Shown: positions 23,718 to 31,260, numbered from the stretch's first letter. The stretch is DNA of 33,900 bases from JAWLDB01 sp041686915 (GCA_041686915.1 JAWLDB010000011.1:1-33900); one strand, 5' to 3'. Translations and numbers: made by a program. The notes: generated by a model from the sequence alone, not told the origin.

Positions 23718-24227
23718 CTAGGAGAGCCCTCCTCCCTTGTTAACCATATTGCTGTACTGTGCATGATGCAAATGGCAGATAGCGATGGCTAGTGCATCCG
23801 CTACGTCATCAGGTTTCGGCACACTCTCCAAATTAAGCAGCGCTTTCACCATCTGCTGTACCTGCTTCTTATCTGCCCTACCATAACCAACGACGGCCTG
23901 TTTAACCTGCAGTGGAGTATACTCACAAACCCGTATCCCCCGCTCGGCAGCAGACAGCAACACTACCCCCCGCGACTGTCCGACCGTGAAAGCAGTGGTT
24001 GTATTGCGGTTGAAGAAGAGCTGTTCCACAACTACTACATCGGGCTTGTACTCGTCCAGCAAATCTGAAAGGCCTCTATGCACAGTGAGCAGGCGTGTGC
24101 TCAACTCAGTATGGGCTGGGGTGCGCAAGCAGCCGTAAGCGATTGCGCGTCCGCTTCCCCGGTTAGCTCGCTGAACAATGCTGTAACCCGTAATTGCTAT
24201 GCCAGGGTCGATACCCATCACCAGCAT
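23718..24227 (-). CDS. ruvC: Holliday junction resolvase RuvC
   Basis: A 169-residue RNase H-fold endonuclease that cuts Holliday junctions. Catalytic acidic residues are in MGIDPGIAITGYS (Asp about 7), VVVEQLFF (Glu about 69) and KPDDVADALAIAICH (two Asp about 140-145). NRNTTTAFTVGQSRGV is also conserved. The start at ATG 24227 has AGGAG 8 bases upstream. The frame is open 48 codons further (to 24371), but this extension has no similarity and is basic and proline-rich, so it is probably not translated. It leads the ruvC-ruvA-ruvB operon. Confidence 0.96.
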   Translation of the reverse strand: MLVMGIDPGIAITGYSIVQRANRGSGRAIAYGCLRTPAHTELSTRLLTVHRGLSDLLDEYKPDVVVVEQLFFNRNTTTAFTVGQSRGVVLLSAAERGIRVCEYTPLQVKQAVVGYGRADKKQVQQMVKALLNLESVPKPDDVADALAIAICHLHHAQYSNMVNKGGGLS

Positions 24228-24433
24228 CGCCTTCGCTCCTTCCATCCCAAGCTGCTTTGGCAGCTGGTTCCTCGGCTTATGCCTCTGGCAACCTTTCGAC
24301 ACCGCAGGGGCAAACACCTGCTTGCCCGTTACCCAAGGCAATAACTTACCCGTAGACCTGCTTATTAGCAATTCCTATTAATTAGCAGTTTCATGACTCC
24401 TTCCTGCAGCGGAAGCTTGTCGTGTTTTATCCT

Positions 24434-24577
24434 TCACTAAACGCTGCTTCCGCAGATGTAGTTGCTGCTACCACCTAAGAGCAAACAGCAGCGCTTGAAC
24501 AAATCGGAGCGGCCACCCAACAGGTTGTCTCGGTGGCCGAGACGCTGCGCAGTCTGGTAGCCAAATTCAGGATGTAA
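24434..24577 (+). pseudogene. Remnant of a methyl-accepting chemotaxis protein C-terminus
   Basis: In one plus-strand frame the codons read SLNAASADVVAATT, a TAA at 24476-24478, then EQTAALEQIGAATQQVVSVA and ETLRSLVAKFRM before the stop at 24575-24577. The second part matches the last helix of chemotaxis receptors (EEQ-x-AALE-x-I-A-A pattern followed by a short tail). SLNAA recalls the receptor signalling tip, so the remnant may have lost the segment between. No start, ribosome-binding site or upstream receptor sequence is visible. This is the only content found in the 422-base gap between ruvC and the GNAT gene, besides the hairpin at 24608-24642. Confidence 0.6.
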
Positions 24578-24607
24578 ATGGGCACGGCAATAGAGCTTGA
24601 AGAAGCA

Positions 24608-24642
24608 AGAGACGGCGACTGGATGACTCCAGCGCCGTCTCT
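24608..24642. terminator. Terminator after the GNAT gene
   Basis: AGAGACGGCG and CGCCGTCTCT form the outer stem, CTGGA and TCCAG the inner one, with one bulged A and a 4-base loop. Pyrimidine-rich tracts (TGCTTCTT on the minus strand) follow. It is 7 bases past the gene's stop. Confidence 0.7.
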
Positions 24643-24649
24643 TCTACTT

Positions 24650-25555
24650 CTACCATGTCCTGCTCCATTTGCGGGTGGTAGCTAGTGGTTCAAAGCCAAT
24701 GCTGTAGTAGAACTGCTGTCCTGACCCCACGTAGGCCACTTTCGCTCCCTCGGCAAAGCAGCGCCTGACTCCTTCCGACACCACCGCCTTACCCAGGCCC
24801 ATCCTTCTGTAATCCGGATCGGTAGCGACCGGCTCTACCACGGCATAGTCGGTGTCGGGGGCGTGCCACATACCGCAGTAAGAAACGAAATCGCCATTCG
24901 GTGCCTTCACTGCTAGAGCCAGGTCCTTACGGAAGTCAGGTCCTGATTGAGACTTGATCCTTCCAGGGATTTCAGTTTCCGGAGCCTCGCCAGGCTGATT
25001 GAAGCCTCGCCATAGAACGCGGTTAAGCTTGTGCAGGTCATTTTCTTCTGCCATGCTGACGACGCTATACCCCGCTGGCAGAGGTGCTGGCTGAACCTCA
25101 CCTGTGTTATAGAAGACCGAGATATGCTCCGCACTTTCAGCTGGGGTGAAGCCCAGCTCCTTCACTATCTCTATAAACTCATAGTCCGTCTCTCCGATGT
25201 CCAGCTGCAAGGCGCGGCAGCCATCCTCGTTCTGACTGGCCAAATGCCGCATGGCATGTTCTACCATATCTCGTTTCAGGCAAGCGTACTCTGGATCGTA
25301 TGAGAAGTAGGCGTCCCCTAGTTTGAACTCATAGTTAGCCAGGGCTACTACCCTGCCCTCATCCTCCCAGACTCCAATTCGCGACAATTTGGTCTCATCA
25401 AGATAGGGTAGCGACTGTACCCATTCCCATCTGACCCAGTCCCAATTTGCGGTGCTGTAAGCCGGATCGTGAATCCTCCGCAGAAAGTCTCTAACCTTAC
25501 AAAAGTCCTCGGTAAAGCCAGGTTCGCTAGTGAACGCACGTAGTATGGCACCCAT
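24650..25555 (-). CDS. GNAT-family N-acetyltransferase, two-domain
   Basis: A 301-residue protein. The C-terminal GNAT domain (about 160-301) has the acetyl-CoA binding segment VEPVATDPDYRRMGLGKAVVSEGVRRC (R-x-x-G-x-G/A form) and a final GSGQQFYYSIGFEPL, the usual Y-x-x-x-GF ending. The first half (about 30-150) has the look of a degenerate second GNAT domain (RIGVWEDEGRVVALANYEF... LGFTPAESAEHISVFY). Tandem GNAT proteins acetylate small molecules, peptides or antibiotics; the substrate here is unknown. ATG 25555 is chosen; a TTG six codons upstream is in frame. It is divergent from the ECF sigma factor gene, with a 108-base spacer. Confidence 0.8.
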   Translation of the reverse strand: MGAILRAFTSEPGFTEDFCKVRDFLRRIHDPAYSTANWDWVRWEWVQSLPYLDETKLSRIGVWEDEGRVVALANYEFKLGDAYFSYDPEYACLKRDMVEHAMRHLASQNEDGCRALQLDIGETDYEFIEIVKELGFTPAESAEHISVFYNTGEVQPAPLPAGYSVVSMAEENDLHKLNRVLWRGFNQPGEAPETEIPGRIKSQSGPDFRKDLALAVKAPNGDFVSYCGMWHAPDTDYAVVEPVATDPDYRRMGLGKAVVSEGVRRCFAEGAKVAYVGSGQQFYYSIGFEPLATTRKWSRTW

Positions 25556-25663
25556 GCTGTAAATACCCCCCAAAACCGTTTACCTTTTAATTCTAACAGG
25601 TTTTTCTTAGCGCTTGCAGCATTTTGCCACTTTGAGGCGTATATAAGGCGGGAGGTGAAAAAC

Positions 25664-26149
25664 ATGTCCGACTTTTCCAGCAGGCTGAACTGGATGGAAA
25701 GCTTGGTGTTACGGCACGAAAGCAGACTCTACAGAACAGCCCTTGCCATAATGGGGAACAAGGCTGACGCCGAGGATATTGTACAGGAAGTATTTCTGAA
25801 GGTAGTCCAGTCACGCCCTGACTTTCAATCTGACCAGCACGAAAAGGCCTGGTTAATCCGGGTCACCGCCAATCTCAGTAAGAGCCGCCTACGCTCGACC
25901 TGGTGGAAGAAGACAGAACCGTTGCTTGAGTCCTATCCAGCAGCAACAGGGGAACAGTACGACCTGCTGGAGAGCATCCTGTCTCTACCGCCGAAATACC
26001 GTGCGGTGATCCACCTCTTCTACTATGAGGGGTATGCCACCGGCGAAATCGCCGAGATTACCGAACAACGGGACTCTACTGTACGGAGTTTGTTAACCCG
26101 CGCACGGCAAAGGCTGAAGACCGCTTTGAGGGAGGAAGAAGCGCTATGA
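25664..26149 (+). CDS. ECF-type RNA polymerase sigma factor
   Basis: A 161-residue sigma-70 factor with only regions 2 and 4. Region 2 has YRTALAIMGNKADAEDIVQEVFLKV (about 20-44) and KAWLIRVTANLSKSRLRS (about 60-77). Region 4 is LPPKYRAVIHLFYYEGYATGEIAEI followed by STVRSLLTRARQRLKTAL (about 105-156), the helix-turn-helix that reads the -35. GGAGG lies 8 bases before ATG 25664; the in-frame GTG at 25655 overlaps that site. The stop overlaps the start of the next gene by 4 bases (ATGA), the standard layout for a sigma and its membrane anti-sigma factor. Target promoters were not identified. Confidence 0.92.
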   Translation: MSDFSSRLNWMESLVLRHESRLYRTALAIMGNKADAEDIVQEVFLKVVQSRPDFQSDQHEKAWLIRVTANLSKSRLRSTWWKKTEPLLESYPAATGEQYDLLESILSLPPKYRAVIHLFYYEGYATGEIAEITEQRDSTVRSLLTRARQRLKTALREEEAL

Positions 26150-27372
26150 AAGGCTACATAGACTATATGGACAATGTGACCGTCAGCGAGCAACTGCACA
26201 CCAAGATTATGACCGGGTTAAAGCATAAGCCAGTACGCAGGAGTTTGCCCTTCCGCCGCTATGCTGCTGCCTGTGCCTGTGCAGCTATAGCGTTCGTAGT
26301 ATTGTGGGTCTCGGTTCTATCAGGACCATCCGGATATGTGAGCGATGAGGCGCTGGTTTTCAACCAGGCCAAGCACTCTCCTGCTCTAGCAACCAAGCGG
26401 CACATACCAGGGTATTTCCAAGAGGAGCTTTCGCAAGAGACGACGCAAAACTTACTAGGTGACGCATGGGACTTTCTCAGAGACTCAGGATATACGATTA
26501 CTGCTACAGCCGGCTTCACCGGCGACGGCACGTTAGACGGGATAACTGTCTTAAGTACCAGTAAGGGTAATCAACAGATCCGGGTAATGATTGCCGGGAA
26601 CGCTTTGACCGTCGACAGGCAGCTCTTTGCACGGGATCCTCTAATCTCCAAAGGTTTTGGGCCTTCCATCATGGCCGGTCATTGGGTTGACCCGTCAGAT
26701 GCAAACAAGGGTATTTACTTTGCAGCCTTCCAGCTTAACGGAACAGATTTCTACATCGAAACCACTTCGCATAAGGACGCGGATGAGGAAGTGACGAAAC
26801 TAGTCAACAAGCTCCTCGCCACCGCTAATACAGATCTTAGTGGAATTGCTCCCAGTCATATCCCTGAGTGGCGGGAAGACGAGTTGACTATAGCGCAAGC
26901 ACAAGCTGATCCTAATTTTGGCGCTTATGTCCCCGTCAAAACGCTGCCAGGCTTGGCCTTTGAGTCCGCCATGCGGATAGTGGGTCAGTCACAGGATGAG
27001 CTGAGAGTTAGCTATCACAGTGGCATGAAGTATGCGTCGCTAGTTATCTCTCGCCTCAGCGCTGAAGATGCGTCACGAGTTGTGGACCCAAGCAAGCCAG
27101 AGACCTACGACCTGCGCCTGTACCCCATCCCCCGGGCTAGCACTGTGCCGGCGGAACTGAGCGAAATCGTAGGCAACCCCATCTTCAAACTGGAAGACTT
27201 GACGTTAGCTTTGGTGGAAGCCAGAGCCTACACGCTGAATGAAGCTGGCGACGACAACACCGGCTATCGCATGAGCTTCAGCGTGCTGTATGGCGACGTC
27301 GTTGTGCGGCTGGATGTGAAAGGTGCGCAGCCAGGAGATGTTCTTGAGATGTTGAAGAGTCTCGGACAGTAA
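26146..27372 (+). CDS. Putative membrane anti-sigma factor of the ECF pair
   Basis: A 408-residue single-pass protein. Residues 1-37 are cytoplasmic (VSEQLHTKIMTGL), a membrane helix spans about 39-60 (YAAACACAAIAFVVLWVSVL), and the remaining 350 residues lie outside. No zinc-binding H-x3-C-x2-C motif of ZAS anti-sigma factors is seen in the short cytoplasmic part. The outer part has no motif I recognise; LRVSYHSGMKYASLVISRL is weakly like DUF4367 sequences. The role is inferred from the 4-base overlap with the sigma gene and the topology. The outer domain may sense an envelope signal. The transcript ends at 27401-27432. Confidence 0.65.
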   Translation: MKGYIDYMDNVTVSEQLHTKIMTGLKHKPVRRSLPFRRYAAACACAAIAFVVLWVSVLSGPSGYVSDEALVFNQAKHSPALATKRHIPGYFQEELSQETTQNLLGDAWDFLRDSGYTITATAGFTGDGTLDGITVLSTSKGNQQIRVMIAGNALTVDRQLFARDPLISKGFGPSIMAGHWVDPSDANKGIYFAAFQLNGTDFYIETTSHKDADEEVTKLVNKLLATANTDLSGIAPSHIPEWREDELTIAQAQADPNFGAYVPVKTLPGLAFESAMRIVGQSQDELRVSYHSGMKYASLVISRLSAEDASRVVDPSKPETYDLRLYPIPRASTVPAELSEIVGNPIFKLEDLTLALVEARAYTLNEAGDDNTGYRMSFSVLYGDVVVRLDVKGAQPGDVLEMLKSLGQ

Positions 27373-27400
27373 CCGGGAACGAAGCAGCAGCGGAGTAGAT

Positions 27401-27432
27401 TAGGGCAGTCGCGTGACTGCCCTACACTTTTT
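27401..27432 (+). terminator. Terminator of the ECF sigma/anti-sigma operon
   Basis: TAGGGCAGTC and GACTGCCCTA pair perfectly around GCGT, followed by CAC and TTTTT (27428-27432). Confidence 0.85.
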
Positions 27433-27482
27433 CCCAGTGAAAGCTGGGCCCCGCTTCGATACGATAGACTTGGGTGATGTGA

Positions 27483-28328
27483 TTGCTAAATCTAAATCTA
27501 AGGCCAATGCTCTTGTCCAAGGCCGATACCCCTCCCCCAGGTGATTATCTCCATCAACTGAAGCTGGATGGTTTTCGCTGTCTGCTGCACTCCAACGGAC
27601 AGGTGCGCCTTATTACTAGGCACGGCAACGAATGCACTGCTCAGTTCCCTGAACTATCTCTTGTTCTGCCTCCCGGCACAGTATTGGATGGTGAGATGGT
27701 TGTCCTGCAGGACGGGAAGCCCTGCTTTGATTCGGTGATGGACAGATTCCGGGCTAGAGGTGAGCGAAAGGTACAGCAGCTGGCAGCCACGATGCCTGCC
27801 CATTACGCCGCTTTTGACCTGCTTTATCTGAAGGGTGAGGACCTGACTAAGCGCCCTCTGGAAGAACGGCTGGCGCTGCTAGAGCAGGTTGTGCCGAAGA
27901 CTGATGTGATTTCCAAAGTAGAGTCGTTCGTTGACGGTGCTGCGCTGTTTCAGGCCGTAAAGCGCATGGGCCTCGAGGGTATCGTCAGCAAGCGGAAGGG
28001 CAGCCGCTACACAAAGGATGCCAGAAGCCGCGACTGGGTAAAGGTAAAGAACTATCTATACGACACGGTGACTATCTCCGCCCTGCGCAAGCAGGAGTTT
28101 GGTTGGTCCTTAAGCAAGGATGGCAACTACGTCGGCATCTGCGAGTTTGTTCCCCCTACAGAACGGAAGGCACTGCATGATATAGCGAAGTCCATAGTCT
28201 TGAGTGAAGATAAAGACTGGGTTTATCTAAAACCACTGATCAAGTGCCAGGTCAAGTTCCAGTGCTGGACGAGAAGAGGCTTGATGCGCACGCCAAGCTT
28301 TGTAGCGTTTGATTTTCAGGGACAGTAG
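27483..28328 (+). CDS. ATP-dependent DNA ligase (LigD ligase-domain type)
   Basis: A 281-residue ligase. Nucleotidyltransferase motif I is LKLDGFRCLL with the adenylated Lys (about 27). Motif III is LDGEMVVL (about 69), IIIa AFDLLYLKGEDL (about 107), IV GLEGIVSKRKGSRYT (about 162) and V RDWVKVKNY (about 182). The OB fold follows (KDGNYVGICEFVPPT ... KPLIKCQVKFQCWTRRGLMRTPSF). The size fits the stand-alone ligase domain of bacterial NHEJ LigD; no polymerase or nuclease domain and no ku gene is in the window. The start is uncertain: TTG 27483 with GGTGA upstream, or ATG 27507 (MLLSKAD) with AAGG. A terminator follows. Confidence 0.9.
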   Translation: MLNLNLRPMLLSKADTPPPGDYLHQLKLDGFRCLLHSNGQVRLITRHGNECTAQFPELSLVLPPGTVLDGEMVVLQDGKPCFDSVMDRFRARGERKVQQLAATMPAHYAAFDLLYLKGEDLTKRPLEERLALLEQVVPKTDVISKVESFVDGAALFQAVKRMGLEGIVSKRKGSRYTKDARSRDWVKVKNYLYDTVTISALRKQEFGWSLSKDGNYVGICEFVPPTERKALHDIAKSIVLSEDKDWVYLKPLIKCQVKFQCWTRRGLMRTPSFVAFDFQGQ

Positions 28329-28329
28329 A

Positions 28330-28367
28330 ACAGCCCTTACCTGTTAAAGGTGAGGGCTGTCGTAATT
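28330..28367 (+). terminator. Terminator after the DNA ligase
   Basis: ACAGCCCTTACCT pairs with AGGTGAGGGCTGT (one T-G pair) around GTTAA, followed by a weak T tract (CGTAATTT). Confidence 0.65.
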
Positions 28368-28381
28368 TACGGAGATCGGGG

Positions 28382-28408
28382 TTGATACCCCCCTCCGCAT
28401 GGTATAAT
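28382..28408 (+). promoter_or_regulatory. Promoter of the lipoprotein gene
   Basis: TTGATA (28382-28387) and TATAAT (28403-28408) are 15 bases apart, short of the usual 17. TGG directly before TATAAT makes an extended -10, which can compensate. Confidence 0.6.
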
Positions 28409-28440
28409 AAGGTAACAATTCCATGACGAGGGGGAGCTAT

Positions 28441-28911
28441 GTGAAGCGTACATCAGTCTTGCTGTTGATGCTAGTGCTTACTCTCACCATAGCCGGCTGC
28501 TCTTACAGGTATGAAAGAGTCAGTCGGGTGGAGCTACCTGATGCCTTATACGACGAATTATTCCCGTTGCAGAATGAGCCTGGCGCAGTAATCCGAGTTG
28601 ACCCAGAAACGGATGATGCCTACTTACAGATCAGCGTTGGTGAAGAACTCAGCGCAACTCAGCACCTCAAGGTCAGTGACGTCAAGTATAATAGGCCCGA
28701 GAAGACTCTTCATATAGACGTCGAGCAGTATATACCACCGCCCGGTCAATCACAACGTGCCCCACCCGTTACACGCATAGACTCAAACGACTGGGTGTTG
28801 TTGCTGCGGTTCAAGAGGCACAATTTTGACAGCATTGTGGTAACAGTGAATGTTCCTGGTGCACCGGAGAAACAGGTGACATACCAATTCGACCGACCCT
28901 TTGGACAGTAA
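28441..28911 (+). CDS. Small lipoprotein of unknown function
   Basis: A 156-residue protein. The N-terminus has basic residues (VKRT), a hydrophobic run and the lipobox LTIAGC, so it is expected to be cleaved before Cys20 and anchored to the outer face of the membrane by lipid. The mature part is polar with no recognised domain; the pattern of strands (YLQISVGEELS, KTLHIDVEQYI, WVLLLRFKR, IVVTVNVPG) suggests a beta sandwich. The start is GTG 28441 with GGGGGAG before it; an in-frame ATG at 28423 has no ribosome-binding site. It has its own promoter and terminator. Confidence 0.75.
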   Translation: MKRTSVLLLMLVLTLTIAGCSYRYERVSRVELPDALYDELFPLQNEPGAVIRVDPETDDAYLQISVGEELSATQHLKVSDVKYNRPEKTLHIDVEQYIPPPGQSQRAPPVTRIDSNDWVLLLRFKRHNFDSIVVTVNVPGAPEKQVTYQFDRPFGQ

Positions 28912-28928
28912 CCGATTATTGATAAAAC

Positions 28929-28980
28929 AGGGCGTGGCGCACGACGATTCTCTCAGAAACGTAGCGCGTTCGCCCTTTCT
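28929..28980 (+). terminator. Probable terminator of the lipoprotein gene
   Basis: AGGGCG (28929-28934) and CGCCCT (28971-28976) close a long imperfect stem with inner GCGC pairing, followed by TTCTT. From here to 29077 nothing else is seen. Confidence 0.5.
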
Positions 28981-29077
28981 TCATGCTGCTATACCAAGCA
29001 ATCTCCCATGTACTTGGGATGGTCAGACATAGGATCAGTGGGAGAATTACCCGTCCACTTCCCTATGAGAACCAAAC

Positions 29078-29611
29078 CTACCGTCCCGGGGAAGGGATTA
29101 CCTGTCCATCGTAAGCCCTCTGGAACCTTACACGAAGCGTTTCCAGCGTTTGTTCCCCGAAGACCTCCAGGTTGCCATAGACAGGCGTCACTTTATGCCA
29201 GTTCTTTTCACTGTGGAACTTCGTGACGAGCAAATAGACCTTATCAGGCTCAATCAGCTTATCGCCTTCAACCAGATAGGCACCACCGTACCAGGTAGTG
29301 CCACCCATCTGGCTGACAGTTACCTCGCCAGCCAAGCTGCCTTTGATGTTCAGAACGACAGCAACCGAGAACTGTGTCTCCAGGAACCCTCCCAGCGTCT
29401 TTCTGCCATTCTGAGTGAGCACCTTGCCAAAGAAGACGTTATCCGCGCTTCCTACGAGAACACGGTCATCACTCAAGTCGTAGGCTGGATCGACGTGAGC
29501 ACGCACAACGACATATTCCGAAATCAGGTGGCGTGCCAGCAATATGACAAGTCCGATGAGGACAACGGTTGAGAGAGGTAATCGCTGGATACTCTTCTTC
29601 ACGGAGGACAC
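29078..29611 (-). CDS. Membrane-anchored protein of unknown function
   Basis: A 177-residue protein with one N-terminal hydrophobic helix (about 12-30, STVVLIGLVILLARHLI) and a soluble outer part. The latter has ADNVFFGKVLTQNG (about 56) and TQFSVAVVLNIKGSLAGEVTVSQMGG (about 79), then DKVYLLVTKFHSEKNWH and YGNLEVFGEQTLE. I do not recognise the family; the repeated strand pattern suggests a beta-rich fold. The start is GTG with GAGGAG 9 bases upstream. It is divergent from the next unknown gene and convergent with the lipoprotein gene. Confidence 0.7.
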   Translation of the reverse strand: MSSVKKSIQRLPLSTVVLIGLVILLARHLISEYVVVRAHVDPAYDLSDDRVLVGSADNVFFGKVLTQNGRKTLGGFLETQFSVAVVLNIKGSLAGEVTVSQMGGTTWYGGAYLVEGDKLIEPDKVYLLVTKFHSEKNWHKVTPVYGNLEVFGEQTLETLRVRFQRAYDGQVIPSPGR

Positions 29612-29730
29612 GAATATTCACTCCTCTTGACGAATGATGAAAAGCTAAGACAGTCTATTCCAGTCTATGCTGTTACTTCCTTATATTCACACCTGGGGCC
29701 GCACAGTCCTTCCATAATAATACTTTTTTT

Positions 29731-29768
29731 CTGACCGCTATACCGCAGAATAGTGCGGTCCAGGTCAG
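29731..29768 (+). other. Nested hairpin in the gap between two divergent unknown genes
   Basis: CTGACC/GGTCAG form an outer stem and CCGCA/TGCGG an inner one, just after a run of seven T. It lies in the 282-base spacer 29612-29893, in which no gene or clear promoter was found. It could be a leader structure of the plus-strand gene; function is unknown. Confidence 0.3.
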
Positions 29769-29893
29769 TAACCTTCGTCAAGAGTAAACGTTGGGGATGG
29801 TAAGTCCCGTTGAAACATCTTCCATGGAATAACGTAACAGATTAAAGTCGAGGGTTTCATTTGCGAGGCAATCTAACAAGTGGGGGGTAAGAC

Positions 29894-30394
29894 GTGAAGC
29901 GATATCAATGGTTCGTAGTTGCCTTAGTGCTGATCAGTCTCATCCTGGCTGCCAGCACTACAACCTTATGCATGGACATGACCGAAGCCAAGCAGATTGT
30001 GCTATTTGAGGAACCAGGGGTACGGGTTACAGCCCCCGACTGGGCTATTATGGAGCTGGCCTACAAGGACGGGATTCCCTCTGACTGGTCGTCCTTCTTA
30101 GATGAACGGAGCATTCTTGACGCGACTAACGGTCTGGCCGGACCGCTGAAGGGTGATGCCTTCCGGGCAGGCGCATTACGGTATAACCTCCGACCGATTG
30201 TCAAGCAGCAGAAAGCTGGTGCGACTCCTGCACTTTTCATCAGTCCCGACGGGATGACAGTAAAGTACCTGGCAGTATTTTCGTTTAACGACCAGATATT
30301 CTGTGACCTTACCACCCTGAAGTTCAACAATAGCAAGCTGTGGCCACGATACCTGCAGACGGACTATGAGTATCACCTCAAGGTTTTCCGATGA
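29894..30394 (+). CDS. Exported or membrane-anchored protein of unknown function
   Basis: A 166-residue protein with an N-terminal signal or anchor (YQWFVVALVLISLILAAS, residues 4-21; no lipobox). The rest is soluble, with SPDGMTVKYLAVFSFNDQIFCDL near the C-terminus and two Cys (about 26 and 141). No domain is recognised. The start is GTG after GGGGGGT. It is convergent with the BofC-like gene, sharing the terminator at 30457-30490. Confidence 0.65.
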   Translation: MKRYQWFVVALVLISLILAASTTTLCMDMTEAKQIVLFEEPGVRVTAPDWAIMELAYKDGIPSDWSSFLDERSILDATNGLAGPLKGDAFRAGALRYNLRPIVKQQKAGATPALFISPDGMTVKYLAVFSFNDQIFCDLTTLKFNNSKLWPRYLQTDYEYHLKVFR

Positions 30395-30456
30395 TATCTG
30401 GTTGGCAACAGGTCCTGTTCGGGTAGGATGCAGGCATAGCTTACAGTACCCATCAG

Positions 30457-30490
30457 AAAAGCACAGTCTGTACGACTGTGCTTACTCTTT
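30457..30490. terminator. Bidirectional terminator between convergent genes
   Basis: AAGCACAGTC and GACTGTGCTT pair perfectly around TGTAC. ACTCTTT follows on the plus strand and TTTTCTG on the minus strand. Confidence 0.8.
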
Positions 30491-30519
30491 ATGGCGCATT
30501 CTATTTGCTATTCAACTTG

Positions 30520-31089
30520 TCAACGATCCAGTCCTTCGAGCACGCGCGCCAGTTCTTCTTCGGTATCGACAACGATGCCGATGCGTAGTTCTCGCTGTTG
30601 CTGTTCGGGCAACCTGCTTACAGGCATCTCGTTGTAAAGCTTCTCGAGCTGGGCCCCCTGCCTGGTCCTTCCCCGAAAGACTGCAACGCAGCCATCCTGT
30701 TCACCCACAATGTAATGAGAAGAGCACTCCCGGCATAGCTCAGCCGTATCGCCCTGAAGAGTTACCTTGTTACCCTGCTGACTTTCCATCTGCATGCGAT
30801 TAAGGATGTTGATTATCTCCTCATCGGATAAGGCTGCCAAGTTTCCAGCCAGTTCACTTTCAGCCAGATAGGCATCGTGCCCACATACGTGGCGCAAGTG
30901 ATAAGTTATTTCGATTTCGGGTCCAAACTGCGCTTTCCAAATGTGCTGATAGTTAGCTCCATTGGTTGCCCCGGCATCGTCTACCTGACTAATGGGCGGG
31001 AGTTCACCCCGCAGCATATAGATACCGCCCAGACAAAATGCCAGTAGCAGTATAATGCCCAACTGCTTCGGCCTAAACATGATAAACAT
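30520..31089 (-). CDS. BofC-like protein (BofC C-terminal domain)
   Basis: A 189-residue protein with an N-terminal membrane helix (about 10-26). The C-terminal part, YIVGEQDGCVAVFRGR ... LEKLYNEMPVSRLPEQQQRELRIGIVV and EEELARVLEGL, fits the BofC C-terminal domain; in Bacillus BofC restrains the SpoIVB protease in the forespore and so times sigma-K activation. The middle has RHVCGHDAY (about 67) and LCRECSSHY (about 118), giving a C-x-H and a C-x2-C that could bind a metal or form disulfides. The start is ambiguous: ATG 31089 is 4 bases from GAGG, ATG 31080 is 13. The promoter at 31124-31153 has a sigma-G form, which agrees with a sporulation role. Confidence 0.65.
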   Translation of the reverse strand: MFIMFRPKQLGIILLLAFCLGGIYMLRGELPPISQVDDAGATNGANYQHIWKAQFGPEIEITYHLRHVCGHDAYLAESELAGNLAALSDEEIINILNRMQMESQQGNKVTLQGDTAELCRECSSHYIVGEQDGCVAVFRGRTRQGAQLEKLYNEMPVSRLPEQQQRELRIGIVVDTEEELARVLEGLDR

Positions 31090-31123
31090 CTCACCTCTAC
31101 CATAATGTGGTCTATCCGGCGGG

Positions 31124-31153
31124 TATTATGCCCAGATTATGGAGAGGTCATAC
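31124..31153 (-). promoter_or_regulatory. Sigma-G-type promoter of the BofC-like gene
   Basis: On the minus strand GTATG (31149-31153), 18 bases, then CATAATA (31124-31130). This fits every position of the B. subtilis sigma-G consensus GHATR-N18-CATNHTA. It lies about 35 bases before the first ATG. Confidence 0.55.
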
Positions 31154-31183
31154 ACTCAGGCATAAATGCGGGTGTAGGTAAGT

Positions 31184-31208
31184 GGGACGGATAGGATCCG
31201 TCCCCTAC
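31184..31208 (-). repeat. REP element copy 4, about 27 kb from the RAYT
   Basis: On the minus strand it is GTAG followed by GGGACGGA...TCCGTCCC. It is nearly identical to copy 1 and differs from copy 2 by one compensated base pair. It lies between the yebC terminator and the BofC-like promoter. Confidence 0.85.
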
Positions 31209-31230
31209 GGCTGAAAGAATGGCCTATGGG

Positions 31231-31260
31231 AAAGAAGAAGCCGCCAGACAAGCTGGCGGC
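31231..31260 (-). terminator. Terminator after yebC
   Basis: GCCGCCAG and CTGGCGGC pair around CTTGT on the minus strand, followed by TTCTTCTTT. Confidence 0.85.

Noticed and set aside
24228..24371. A 48-codon N-terminal extension of ruvC.
   Set aside because: RuvC proteins begin at MxIDPG; the ATG at 24227 has its own AGGAG at the right distance, and the extension has no similarity to the family.
29731..29768. The nested hairpin as a tRNA or known riboswitch.
   Set aside because: It is only 38 bases with two stems; no cloverleaf, CCA end or known riboswitch core was found.
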